Origin: an uncultured Microbacterium sp.
Lineage (GTDB): Bacteria; Actinomycetota; Actinomycetes; Actinomycetales; Microbacteriaceae
Length of the DNA stretch: 64,000 bases
NCBI RefSeq assembly: GCF_945952435.1
Contig: NZ_CAMFHZ010000015.1
Location: 23,723-87,722, forward strand
Reading direction: 5' to 3'
The translations under genes and the position numbers were made by a program. Below, piece after piece: positions 50,206 through 59,119 of this stretch. Position 1 is the stretch's first letter. The number at the start of each line of letters is the position of its first letter. Under the pieces are notes generated by a model. The model did not search any database. It was not told the origin of the DNA and saw only the letters and a program-made list of their open reading frames with translations.

Positions 50206-52685
50206 CGGCCGACACGTCGCGGACGACGGCCGGCCCGCGCACGCGCCGGCGCGGCTCGGCCGCACCGCTGCCCCTGCGGCGGACCGTCGTCGACCTCGTC
50301 GCCGTCGCCGTGCTTATCGCGGTCGGCGCCGTCGGCTGGTGGCCCACGTTCGCCGGCGGATCCTTCCTGCCCGCCGCGCTCGGCGGACTCGTGCTGGGGC
50401 TCGCCATCGCGCTCGGCTGTGCATGGCGACGCTGGGGGATCCTCCCGATCGCCGGATCGACCGTGGCGGTGTACTTCCTCTTCGGCGGCGCGCTCGCCCT
50501 CCCGCAGACGACGCTCTTCGGCGTCGTGCCGACGGGGACGACGCTCGGCGCGCTCGCCGCGGGGGCCGTCACGAGCTGGAAGGCCCTGCTCACCACGGTC
50601 GCGCCCGTCTCGGTCGCCGACGGACACGCTCTGGTGCCCTTCCTCGCCGCGCTCGTCGCGACCGTCACGGCGGCGTCGCTCGCGCTGCGTCTGCGCACGG
50701 CGGGCTGGGCGGTGATCCCCGCCGCGGCGCACCTGCTGCTCGTCATCGCGATGGGCGTGCCGGATCCCGCCGCCCCGCTCGCACAGGGCGTGGTGTTCGC
50801 GCTCACCGTCGTCGCCTGGCTGGCCCTGCGCGGGGTGGGCGGATCGGCCGACGCCGCTGTCGCCCTCACCGACGGCGAGGGGAACCGCCGATCCTCGCTC
50901 GCGCGGCGCCGGCTCGTCGCGGGCGCGGCGGTCCTCGCCGTCGCGGGGCTCGCCGGGACCGGGCTGGCGGGCGCGACGACGCTCGCCGAGCCGCGTCACG
51001 TCTTCCGCGACGTGGTGCTGCCGCCGTTCGACGTGCACCAGTACGCGAGCCCGCTGCAGTCGTACCGGGGATACGTGAAGGACCACCGCAAGGACACCCT
51101 CTTCGCCGTGAAGGGCCTGCCCGAGGGGGCCAGGGTCCGCATCGGCACGATGGACACCTACAACGGCGTCGTGTACGACGTCTCGGACAGGGGCGTGGGG
51201 TCGTCGGGCGCGTTCAGCCCGATCCGCGACAACATGTCCGCCGACGCGACGGGGACGTCCGCCACGCTCACCTTCACGATGGAGTCCTACAGCGGGGTGT
51301 GGGTGCCCGACGCCGGAGAGGTCGGGGCGATCGCCTTCCACGGCTCCGACGCGGAGACCCTTCGCCGCGGCACCTACTACAACGAGTCGACGAGCACCGC
51401 CGTGGCCACCTCGAAGCTCCGCAAGGGCGATACGTACACGGTCGAGACGACGATCCCGAAGACGTGGACGGACAAGCAGCTCGACGGGCTGGACTTCGGA
51501 TCCGTCGCGATCCCGAAACAGGCGGACGCTCCGCAGAAGCTGGCGGATCTGGCCTCCCAGACGGTCGCCGACGCGAAGACCCCGATCGCGAAGGTGCGTG
51601 CGCTGACGAAGAAGTTCTCCGAGGAGGGATTCTTCAGCCACGGGCTGCAGGGCGAGGCGCTGTCGCGCGCCGGGCACACCGAGGAGCGGATCTCCACCCT
51701 CATCGCCGGCGAGCAGATGATCGGCGACGACGAGCAGTACGCGGTCGCGATGGCGCTCGCCGCGCGGTCCCTCGGCATCCCGACCCGCGTCGTCATGGGT
51801 TTCTACCCCGACAAGGGTGCGGCGAAGAGTGGATCGTTCGCCGCCAACGGGGACAACCTGCACGCGTGGGTCGAGGTCAACTTCGAGAAGGCCGGCTGGG
51901 TCGCGTTCGATCCGACCCCGCCGAAGGATCAGGTCCCGCAGAATCAGATCACGAAGCCGAAGGTCGTCCCCAAGCCGCAGGTGCTCCAGCCGCCGCCTCC
52001 GCCGCAGGAGCCCGCGGAGCTGCCCCCGACGGTGCCGGACCAGCGCGGGAACCAGGACGGCCCGAACAACCTGCTCGGGATCCTGGGGGCGATCCTCGCG
52101 ATCGCCGGATCCCTCCTCGTCGTTCTCGCGATCCTCGCCGCCCCGTTCATCCTGATCGGTGCATGGAAGGCGGCGAGGCGCCGCCGCCGTCGTGCCTCGA
52201 CGCTGGCCGCGGACCGGATCAGCGGCGGATGGGACGAGCTCACGGATCGCGCCGTCGACTACGGGGCACGGCTCCCGGTGCGGGCGACCAGGGCGGAGGA
52301 AGCGCGTTCGGTCTCGGCCGCCCTCACGGTCCCCGCCGTCACGGCGCTCGCCGACGACGCGGACGCGAAGGTCTTCGGGCCGGACGAGCCCACGGCCGAG
52401 GAGGTCGACGCGTTCTGGCGCGAGGTCGACGCCATCGTGGCCGGCCTGGGCACACGCGCTCGGTGGCACCGGCGGATGCTCGCGCGGCTCAGCCTGCGCT
52501 CGCTGCTCGGCGGGTCACGGGCATCCGAGGGGGTGCATCGCCTGCGCGAGGCGGCCGCGGAGCGGATCCGCCGCACGAGGGGCGGTGGCGCGAACTCGTC
52601 CGCACCTGGCACGATCGAGAGCACCGCACCGGGATCGGACGACGCCCGTGCGCCCCGGCCCGGATCCGAGAGCGAGACGCCATGA
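50202..52685 (+). CDS. Membrane transglutaminase-like protein lacking the catalytic Cys
   Basis: An 827-residue TgpA-like protein. The first 230 residues contain about six transmembrane helices, followed by another at about 245. The extracytoplasmic transglutaminase fold spans about 440-580, then a Pro/Gln linker, a second transmembrane helix near 630-655 and a charged cytoplasmic tail. In the active-site motif the usual GDCEQYA is GDDEQYA: Asp510 stands where the nucleophilic Cys should be, while the His (H554, NLHAWVEV) and Asp (D570, FDPTP) remain. It is therefore predicted to be inactive as a transglutaminase and may instead bind peptides or act as a scaffold. MoxR-DUF58-transglutaminase is a frequent trio. 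Confidence 0.88.
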   Translation: MTADTSRTTAGPRTRRRGSAAPLPLRRTVVDLVAVAVLIAVGAVGWWPTFAGGSFLPAALGGLVLGLAIALGCAWRRWGILPIAGSTVAVYFLFGGALALPQTTLFGVVPTGTTLGALAAGAVTSWKALLTTVAPVSVADGHALVPFLAALVATVTAASLALRLRTAGWAVIPAAAHLLLVIAMGVPDPAAPLAQGVVFALTVVAWLALRGVGGSADAAVALTDGEGNRRSSLARRRLVAGAAVLAVAGLAGTGLAGATTLAEPRHVFRDVVLPPFDVHQYASPLQSYRGYVKDHRKDTLFAVKGLPEGARVRIGTMDTYNGVVYDVSDRGVGSSGAFSPIRDNMSADATGTSATLTFTMESYSGVWVPDAGEVGAIAFHGSDAETLRRGTYYNESTSTAVATSKLRKGDTYTVETTIPKTWTDKQLDGLDFGSVAIPKQADAPQKLADLASQTVADAKTPIAKVRALTKKFSEEGFFSHGLQGEALSRAGHTEERISTLIAGEQMIGDDEQYAVAMALAARSLGIPTRVVMGFYPDKGAAKSGSFAANGDNLHAWVEVNFEKAGWVAFDPTPPKDQVPQNQITKPKVVPKPQVLQPPPPPQEPAELPPTVPDQRGNQDGPNNLLGILGAILAIAGSLLVVLAILAAPFILIGAWKAARRRRRRASTLAADRISGGWDELTDRAVDYGARLPVRATRAEEARSVSAALTVPAVTALADDADAKVFGPDEPTAEEVDAFWREVDAIVAGLGTRARWHRRMLARLSLRSLLGGSRASEGVHRLREAAAERIRRTRGGGANSSAPGTIESTAPGSDDARAPRPGSESETP

Positions 52686-53977
52686 CGAACGCCCCGAGCG
52701 TCACGGACGCGACGACAGCGCCCATCGCCCCGATCTCGCGCCGAGCGATCGCGTACGTCATCGACGCGGCGATCGCGTCGGCGCTGAGCATCGTCGGGAT
52801 CGTCGTGTCCGTCGTCGTGAGCGGCACGGGCGGCCGCGATCTGTCGGCGGCGCTCGTCGCCCTCGTCGTGGGCCTCGGCATCACCGCGCTCGTGCTGGTC
52901 GCGTGGTTGCTCGTCTACAGCTTCCTGCAGGGCGCGGCGGGATCGATCGGCATGCGCGCGATGGGGCTGCGTCTCGTGCGCGAGGAGGGGAACGCGCCGC
53001 TCGGCTTCGGCCGCGCGCTGCTGCGCAACGTCGTCTTCGGGCTCGCCGCGACGATCGTGGTCGGCTACTTCTCCCCGCTCTTCGACGGTTCGGGCCGCTT
53101 CCAGGGCTGGCACGACCGCGCCTCGGGCGCACTCATGCGCGATGTCCGGAGCCCGGCCCCGCCCGCCGCACCGGCCGCGGTCGCGCCGCACGCCACGTCG
53201 GGGACGTCGTCGTTCCCCGCACAGGCCGCGGCTGGGCCGGCCACGTCCGCGCCCGTCCTCTCCGGCGTATCGTCCGCCTTCTCGCCGCCCCCGTCCGCTG
53301 CACCGACGGGTCACACCCTGCCGCACGCGCCCGGGGCCGAGGCGCGCTCGGCGGTCGAGTCGCCCGAGGCAACGGTGCTCTCGGCGCGCACGCCCGAGCC
53401 GAACCGCTCCACGACGGTCGACGGATCCGCCGACGAGGCGATGATCACGACCGTCCCCGGCGTGAGCCCCGCGGTCGCCGCTCCGGCGCCGACCATCGTG
53501 TCGGGACCGGAGAGCGCGGCGCCGTCCGCCCCTCCGGCACCGGCTCCCGCCCCCGTGCCGGTCACCCCCGTGCCGGTCACCCCTGTGGCAGCGCCGGTGA
53601 TCGCGCAGACAGCCGAGGACGACGACCTCGAGGAGACGCGGATCTCGATCCCCGGCCACCGCCTCCAGTTCGTCTGGGACGACGGCGCCCGCGCGACGGT
53701 CTCCGGTCGCACGCTCTTCGGCCGCAATCCCGCGGCGGAGGCCGGCGCCGCGGTGGTCGTCGTGCGCGACGAGACGCTCTCGCTCTCCAAGACGCACTTC
53801 GAGGCGGCGGCGGAGTCCGCGGGCGGCTGGGTGATGGATCGCCACTCGACGAACGGCATGACGATCGTGCGCGACGGGGTGCGGATCGCATGTCCTCCGG
53901 GGGAACGCGTGCGGATCCGTCTTGGCGACGCCATCGAGATCGGCGACCGGATCGTGACCGTGGGAGGGTACGCGTGA
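52682..53977 (+). CDS. RDD membrane protein with C-terminal FHA domain
   Basis: A 431-residue protein. Residues 15-150 are an RDD domain with three to four transmembrane helices (ISRRAIAYVIDAAIASAL, then LVALVVGLGITALVLVAWLLVYSF, and GSIGMRAMGLRLVREEG). A Pro/Ala-rich linker of about 175 residues follows. The FHA domain occupies 335-431: ATVSGRTLFGRNP, LSLSKTHFEA and DRHSTNGMTI carry the phosphothreonine-binding Arg, Ser/His and Asn positions. It should dock to a protein phosphorylated by the downstream kinase, anchoring it at the membrane. Overlaps both neighbours (ATGA, GTGA). Confidence 0.88.
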   Translation: MTNAPSVTDATTAPIAPISRRAIAYVIDAAIASALSIVGIVVSVVVSGTGGRDLSAALVALVVGLGITALVLVAWLLVYSFLQGAAGSIGMRAMGLRLVREEGNAPLGFGRALLRNVVFGLAATIVVGYFSPLFDGSGRFQGWHDRASGALMRDVRSPAPPAAPAAVAPHATSGTSSFPAQAAAGPATSAPVLSGVSSAFSPPPSAAPTGHTLPHAPGAEARSAVESPEATVLSARTPEPNRSTTVDGSADEAMITTVPGVSPAVAAPAPTIVSGPESAAPSAPPAPAPAPVPVTPVPVTPVAAPVIAQTAEDDDLEETRISIPGHRLQFVWDDGARATVSGRTLFGRNPAAEAGAAVVVVRDETLSLSKTHFEAAAESAGGWVMDRHSTNGMTIVRDGVRIACPPGERVRIRLGDAIEIGDRIVTVGGYA

Positions 53978-54810
53978 TCCCCCCGATCGTGCCGCGCGTC
54001 GGCGCCGCGACCCACACGGGGCTGCGCCGCTCGCTCAACGAGGACGCCTATCTCGCGCAGGCTCCGCTGTTCCTCGTCGCGGACGGCATGGGAGGGCATC
54101 GCGCCGGGGATCTCGCGAGCGGGACCGTGATCGACGGGTTCGCCGCTCTCGCCGGGCGCGCCACCCTGACCGTGGACGACGTCGCCTTCACCCTCGCGCG
54201 GGCCCGTGCGGCGGTCGAGGCGCTCGGCGGCACCGCGCTTGACGAGGGGACGGCGGCACGGGCGGGGACGACGCTCAGCGGCGTCGCGGTCGCCGCGGTC
54301 GACGGTGTGGGCTACTGGCTCGCGGTGAACATCGGGGACTCGCGCACCTACCGGCTGTCCGGCGGAGTCCTCGAGCAGGTCTCGGTCGACCACTCCGTCG
54401 TCCAGGAGCTCATCGACGCGGGCGAGCTCTCCCGTGCAGACGCGTCGCGCGATCGGCGTCGCAACGTCATCACGCGGGCGATCGGTGCCGGCAGCACCGG
54501 CGAAGCCGACTACTGGATGATCCCGGCGCGGATCGGGGACAGGATCCTCGTCTGCTCCGATGGTCTCAGCAGCGAGATCGGCGACGACGAGATCCGCACC
54601 GTGCTGACGGTGCACGAGGATCCGCAGGTCGCCGCCGACCGCCTCATCGAGCACGCGCTCGAATGCGGAGGGCGGGACAACGTGACGGCGATCGTCGTCG
54701 ACGCGCTGCATGTGAGCAGCCGTCCCGGGGGATCGGGAGGCGGCGAGGTCGACGACGACATCGACTCCGACACGCGGCCGCGTGCGGAGGCCATGGGAGG
54801 GATGCGGTGA
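53974..54810 (+). CDS. PP2C-family Ser/Thr phosphatase
   Basis: A 278-residue cytosolic phosphatase with the metal-site motifs of PP2C/PPM: RSLNEDAYL, FLVADGMGGHRAGDLAS, VNIGDSRTYRLSGG, ILVCSDGLSSEIGDDEI and GGRDNVTAIVVD. It should reverse phosphorylation by the kinase encoded two genes downstream. The start is GTG at 53974, overlapping the previous stop (GTGA). The C-terminal 35 residues are acidic and probably flexible. Confidence 0.93.
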   Translation: MIPPIVPRVGAATHTGLRRSLNEDAYLAQAPLFLVADGMGGHRAGDLASGTVIDGFAALAGRATLTVDDVAFTLARARAAVEALGGTALDEGTAARAGTTLSGVAVAAVDGVGYWLAVNIGDSRTYRLSGGVLEQVSVDHSVVQELIDAGELSRADASRDRRRNVITRAIGAGSTGEADYWMIPARIGDRILVCSDGLSSEIGDDEIRTVLTVHEDPQVAADRLIEHALECGGRDNVTAIVVDALHVSSRPGGSGGGEVDDDIDSDTRPRAEAMGGMR

Positions 54811-56216
54811 TGGAAACGGTCTACCGCGCAGGGAGCTGGTACGCCCTGATCGGACCGCGAGCGGTGCTGATGCTGCCGCCGGATGCGGACCCCGCGCTGC
54901 GTGCGCAGCTGTGGGAGGGGATCCGGGACGACGCGATCTCGTTCTCCGACGTCGTCGACGCGTTCACGGCCGCGGGCGGCGGGACGTTCTCCGCGATCCC
55001 GCCGTTCGCCGCCGTCGTCCGCGAGGGTCAGGACGCGCGGATCGCCGTGCGCGGCCCCGTCCGCGCGCGCATCTTCACCGCCGAGGGCGTGCAGGAGGCC
55101 CGCGGCGCGGAGGTCACCACCTGGAGCGAGCGCTTCGTGGCGGGGATGACCGGCGCGGAGCTCATGGCGGAGGAGGTCGGCGCGGAGTCCTTCCCGATCG
55201 TCGCCGGCGTCGTCCGTGCCGCCGCGGTGGTCGCAGGGAAGGCCCCCGCCGCCGTCGCGGATGACGTGCCGACCGACGCCGTCCCGACCGACGCCGTGGA
55301 TGTTGTCCCGACGGACGCCGTCCCGACCGACGCCGGATCCGGGCAGGAGCCCGCGAGCGCGGAGCCCGCCCCGACGACGGCGCACGTCGCCCCCGAGCCG
55401 GAAGCGAAGCAGGAACCGGAACCGGAACCGATCGGAGTCTCGGAGGATCCGGCAGCATCGGAGGACCCGGCCGCCTCGGAGGACCCGGGATTCTCGGAGC
55501 ATCCGACCGTCTCGGAGGCGGTCGCCGTCGCGTCCGGGACCGGGTCTGCCGACGAAGACGTCGTCGATGTGGACGACACGGTGCTCAGCGTGCCGGCGCC
55601 GGTCGAGACGATCCTGCCCCCCTCCGACACTCTCGCCGCGCCGCTCGGCGGGCACACGCTCGACCTCCGCCCGCCCGCGCCGGTCGACGGTGATCACGAC
55701 GGCGCAACCGTCTCCGTCGCCCAGGCCAGGGCGCTGCGCGACGCCGCGGAGCGCGCGCAGACCCCGCAGGAGCGGCAGTCCGTCGCGTCGGAGCCGGTGT
55801 CCGTGGTCCCCGGCATCACGGATCCGGGATCCTCCGCCTCTCGCGTCGCCGCGCCGGCCGGGGCGGAGCCCGCCCGAACGCCGCGCATCCGGCTCTCCAC
55901 CGGTCAGGTCGTGCTGCTGGATCGCACCGTGGTCATCGGCCGGCGCCCGCGGGCCACCCGATCCACGGGTGCGACCCTGCCCCACCTCGTCGCCGTCGAC
56001 AGCCCCGAGCAGGACATCTCGCGCAGCCACCTCGAGATCCGTCCCGAAGCCGACGCCGTGGTCGTGCTCGACCTGCACACGACCAACGGTTCCACGCTCC
56101 TCCGTCCGGGCGCCGACCCCGTGCGCCTGCACCCCGGCGAGCAGACGATCGTCGTGGACGGCGACGTGATCGACCTCGGCGACGGCGTCACCGTCGCGTT
56201 CGAGGAGCTGCCGTGA
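54810..56216 (+). CDS. FHA-domain protein with long disordered linker
   Basis: A 468-residue protein. The N-terminal 150 residues are a compact, unassigned domain (WYALIGPRAVLMLP to AAVVREGQDARIAVRGP). Residues about 150-360 are acidic and rich in Ala, Pro, Glu and Asp, with repeats PTDAVPTDAV and SEDPAASEDPAASEDP. The FHA domain lies at 365-468: LLDRTVVIGRRPRA, DISRSHLEIR, VLDLHTTNGSTLLR. This resembles the FHA proteins that accompany FtsK/EccC-type secretion systems. The start shares one base with the phosphatase stop (TGATG). The Thr-containing linker may itself be a kinase substrate. Confidence 0.87.
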   Translation: METVYRAGSWYALIGPRAVLMLPPDADPALRAQLWEGIRDDAISFSDVVDAFTAAGGGTFSAIPPFAAVVREGQDARIAVRGPVRARIFTAEGVQEARGAEVTTWSERFVAGMTGAELMAEEVGAESFPIVAGVVRAAAVVAGKAPAAVADDVPTDAVPTDAVDVVPTDAVPTDAGSGQEPASAEPAPTTAHVAPEPEAKQEPEPEPIGVSEDPAASEDPAASEDPGFSEHPTVSEAVAVASGTGSADEDVVDVDDTVLSVPAPVETILPPSDTLAAPLGGHTLDLRPPAPVDGDHDGATVSVAQARALRDAAERAQTPQERQSVASEPVSVVPGITDPGSSASRVAAPAGAEPARTPRIRLSTGQVVLLDRTVVIGRRPRATRSTGATLPHLVAVDSPEQDISRSHLEIRPEADAVVVLDLHTTNGSTLLRPGADPVRLHPGEQTIVVDGDVIDLGDGVTVAFEELP

Positions 56217-57904
56217 GCCGGCCGCCGTCCCCGCCTCCCCAGCTCGACGGCTTCGACTACGTCGAGCCCCTGGGCACCGGAGGCTTCGCCGACGTCTTCC
56301 TGTACGAGCAGCAGCAGCCTCGCCGTCAGGTGGCGGTCAAGGTGCTGCTCGCCGATCGGCTCGCCTCGGGCGCCGCGCAGGAGTTCGCCGACGAGGCGAA
56401 CGTCATGGCGATGCTGTCGACGCACCCCGCCATCGTCACGATCTACCAGACGGGCGTCGCCGCCGACGGCCGTCCGTACCTCGTCATGGAGTACTGCCCG
56501 CGGCCCAACCTGCAGCAGCGCGCGCGGACGGAGCCGTTCAGCGTCGCCGAGACGCTGCGGGTGGGCGTGCAGGTGGCGGGAGCCGTGGAGACCGCGCACC
56601 GGGCGGGAGTGCTCCACCGCGACATCAAGCCCGCGAACATCCTCGTCACGGCATACAACAGGCCCGCGCTCACCGATTTCGGCATCGCGTCGACCACCGG
56701 GGCCGTCGACGAGGCGGCGGGGATGTCGATCCCGTGGTCGCCGCCGGAGTCCTTCGCCGATCCGCCGCGCGGCGGCGTCCGCTCCGACGTGTACGCGCTC
56801 ACCGCGACCGTCTACACGCTGCTCACCGGGCGGAGCCCCTTCGAGAAGCCGGGTCAGCGCAACAGCGGGGCCGACCTCATCTCCCGCATCGAGACCGAGC
56901 CGCTTCCCCCCGTGGGCCGGGCCGACGTCCCCGACAGCCTCATGCGCCTGCTCGCCCGCGGCATGGCGAAGAACCCGGACGATCGATTCGGGAGTGCCGT
57001 GGCCTTCGCCCGCGCGCTGCAGAAGGTGCAGATCGAGCTCAGCCACTCGGTCACCCCGATCGACATCGTCGACGATCATCCGCTCGACCCGGATCCCGAG
57101 GACGACGCCGACGGACGGACCCGCGTCCGCGAGGTCGTCCAGATCGATCCGGGGCACACCGCCACACGGCCGTCGGCGACGACGAGCCCCGTGCTTCCGG
57201 CCTCGCCGCCCACCGCGCCGGGGCCGCGCTTCGATGCACCGGCGCGGACCGCCGACGACGACGAGACCGTCATCCGCGCGCCACAGGTGATCCCGCCCAC
57301 CGCGCAGGCGCCCGTGGCCCCGCACCCGGCGTCCGTCGTCCCCGGTTCCGCGCCAGGGGCCTCGCAGAGCGACCCGACCGTGCGCCGCGCGCCGCGGACG
57401 GTCGATCCCGTCGCGGCCGTTCCGACGGCCACGCCGTCCTCCGCGCCCCCCGTCGAGCCCCCGTCCGCGCACACCGGGTCGCCGCGCTCCCGGCGGGGCC
57501 TCGTCTGGACCCTCGCCGCCATGGCAGCCGTGATCCTGCTCGTCGGCGGATCGGTGCTGGCGGTCAATCTGCTCAACGCGGGTGCCCCGTCGGCGAAGCC
57601 CACGACCGCGGCGACCGCGGAGCCGCAGGATCCGCTCGCCGACCTGGCCCCGCCGCCGAAGGACCTGGTCGCGACGCCGACCGGATCGGGGCAGGTGCAC
57701 GTCACGTGGACCAACCCGAGCCCGCAGGACGGCGATTCGTTCCTGGTCACGGTCGTGCGGCTGGACGGCGACGGCGCGCCCGTCAAGGCGGACGCCCCCG
57801 AGATCACGATCCCGGCCGAGTCCGGCGGCAAGACGTGCGTCGAGGTCGTGCTCCGCCGCGAGAACGGATCGGCGTCGTCGCCCGTGCGGGGGTGCACGCC
57901 GTGA
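56213..57904 (+). CDS. Receptor-type Ser/Thr protein kinase with FN3-like ectodomain
   Basis: A 563-residue Hanks-type kinase. GTGGFADVFL is the glycine loop, K43 (VAVKVL) the ATP lysine, HRDIKPANIL holds catalytic D137, DFGIAS holds D155, and WSPPE is the APE equivalent. The juxtamembrane segment (about 270-425) is Pro/Thr-rich, with many possible phosphorylation sites. One transmembrane helix lies at about 429-451 (LVWTLAAMAAVILLVGGSVLAV). The ectodomain (about 475-563) is FN3-like (KDLVATPTGSGQVHVTWTNP) with two Cys. Mycobacterial relatives with PASTA domains sense the wall; here an FN3 module replaces them, matching the FN3 repeats of the giant protein. GTG start overlaps the FHA gene stop. 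Confidence 0.92.
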   Translation: MSRPPSPPPQLDGFDYVEPLGTGGFADVFLYEQQQPRRQVAVKVLLADRLASGAAQEFADEANVMAMLSTHPAIVTIYQTGVAADGRPYLVMEYCPRPNLQQRARTEPFSVAETLRVGVQVAGAVETAHRAGVLHRDIKPANILVTAYNRPALTDFGIASTTGAVDEAAGMSIPWSPPESFADPPRGGVRSDVYALTATVYTLLTGRSPFEKPGQRNSGADLISRIETEPLPPVGRADVPDSLMRLLARGMAKNPDDRFGSAVAFARALQKVQIELSHSVTPIDIVDDHPLDPDPEDDADGRTRVREVVQIDPGHTATRPSATTSPVLPASPPTAPGPRFDAPARTADDDETVIRAPQVIPPTAQAPVAPHPASVVPGSAPGASQSDPTVRRAPRTVDPVAAVPTATPSSAPPVEPPSAHTGSPRSRRGLVWTLAAMAAVILLVGGSVLAVNLLNAGAPSAKPTTAATAEPQDPLADLAPPPKDLVATPTGSGQVHVTWTNPSPQDGDSFLVTVVRLDGDGAPVKADAPEITIPAESGGKTCVEVVLRRENGSASSPVRGCTP

Positions 57905-58647
57905 CCGTCGACGTGGGGACCACGCAGGACCCGGCGCGCGCTCAGGTCACGGTCGAGTTCGCGGGCGAGTACTTCCCCATCGCCCCCGGAGGGCGGTTCG
58001 TCGTGGGGCGCGAAGGCGACCTCGCCATCGACGACAACCTCTTCCTGCATCGGCACTTCCTGGAGATCGCCGAGTTCGCGGGGCTGTGGTGGCTGGCCAA
58101 CATCGGCGGCCGGCTGCAGGCGACGGTGACCGACGCCACGGGAGGGGTGCAGGCCTGGCTCGCCCCCGGCGCGCGCCTCCCGCTCGTGTTCGCGACGACG
58201 AGCGTGGTCTTCTCGGCCGGCCCGACCACGTACGAGTTCACGATCCACGCGGCGGAGCCGACGTTCCGGGAGACCCGGCGGGAGCACGAGGCCGACGGTG
58301 ACTCGACGATCGGCGAGGTGCCGCTCACGCTGAGCCAGAAGCAGCTGCTCGTCGCGCTCGCGGAGCCGCTGCTGCGTCGCGACGGCACGGGGATGAGCGC
58401 GCTGCCCTCCAGCGCGGATGCGGCCGCCCGCCTGGGCTGGACGGTGACGCGGTTCAACCGCAAGCTCGACAACGTGTGCGACAAGTTCGACCGCATCGGC
58501 GTCCCCGGCATGCGCGGCGGAGCGCGGGGATCCGCGACGAACCGTCGCGCTCGGCTCGTGGAGCACGTCATCGCCTCCCGGCTCGTCGGCAAGGACGATC
58601 TCGTGCTCCTCGACGTCACGACCGCGAGCCCGGCGGATCCGGAGTGA
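57901..58647 (+). CDS. FHA-like protein with C-terminal HTH-like domain
   Basis: A 248-residue protein. The N-terminal 115 residues look like an FHA fold (PGGRFVVGREGDLAIDDN, FLHRHFLEIAEFAGLWWLANIGG) with Arg and His in the phosphopeptide-binding loops. Residues about 140-240 (PLTLSQKQLLVALAEPLLRR, SADAAARLGWTVTRFNRKLDNVCDKF) resemble a winged helix-turn-helix. It could link kinase signalling to transcription or bind another partner, and is the best candidate in the window for a regulator acting on the shared palindromes. GTG start overlaps the kinase stop. Confidence 0.75.
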   Translation: MTVDVGTTQDPARAQVTVEFAGEYFPIAPGGRFVVGREGDLAIDDNLFLHRHFLEIAEFAGLWWLANIGGRLQATVTDATGGVQAWLAPGARLPLVFATTSVVFSAGPTTYEFTIHAAEPTFRETRREHEADGDSTIGEVPLTLSQKQLLVALAEPLLRRDGTGMSALPSSADAAARLGWTVTRFNRKLDNVCDKFDRIGVPGMRGGARGSATNRRARLVEHVIASRLVGKDDLVLLDVTTASPADPE

Positions 58648-58660
58648 GCGAGGTTGGGGC

Positions 58661-58706
58661 GATGGGGAGTTGTCCCCATCGACCGTCGCCACGGGAGTTG
58701 TTAGCT
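58661..58706 (+). promoter_or_regulatory. Shared palindrome site 2 plus -10, promoter of the WXG/LXG cassette
   Basis: GATGGGGAGTTGTCCCCATC (58661-58680) has 8-bp arms around GTTG. After 20 bp comes TTAGCT (58701-58706). The predicted transcript starts about 52 nt before the next gene. It is identical to site 3 at 63609. Confidence 0.65.
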
Positions 58707-58764
58707 TGTGGTGAGGTCGCGACAGCGATGGTTTTCAGGCACCACAGGACTCGGAGGGCATGAC

Positions 58765-59109
58765 ATGGCGGGGGACAGCGTTCTCTACCCGATCGACGAT
58801 CTGCGCACCACGAGCGCGCAGCTCACCGCGATCGTCGAGGAGTTCGAGGCGGCTTCCGCCCGGCGCGACGACCTGGAGAGCGCCGTCGGCCGCCCCGATG
58901 GCGACAACCGGTTGAAGTCGCGGGTGCACGATTTCGAGGGCAGCTGGAACGACAGCCGCGACAAGCTGCTCTCCAAGCTCAAAGACATCGCGGAGCGGGT
59001 CAAGGGCACGGTCGACGAGGTGACCAAGACCGACAACGACATGGCCAACTCGATGCACCAGTCGGGCCAGGGGGCCGCTCCCGCGCACGGCCGCGCGGTC
59101 GCGAACTGA
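58765..59109 (+). CDS. WXG100-like small helical protein
   Basis: A 114-residue protein without a signal peptide. Two long helices (LRTTSAQLTAIVEEFEAASARRDDLESAV and RDKLLSKLKDIAERVKGTVDEV) flank a turn with FEGSWNDSR, where W-N-D replaces the canonical WxG. Length and fold fit the WXG100/ESAT-6 superfamily, exported by type VII secretion systems, or a chaperone-like partner for the next gene product. GGAGGG precedes the ATG at 58765 by six bases. Confidence 0.72.
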   Translation: MAGDSVLYPIDDLRTTSAQLTAIVEEFEAASARRDDLESAVGRPDGDNRLKSRVHDFEGSWNDSRDKLLSKLKDIAERVKGTVDEVTKTDNDMANSMHQSGQGAAPAHGRAVAN

Positions 59110-59119
59110 GGAGCAGGGG

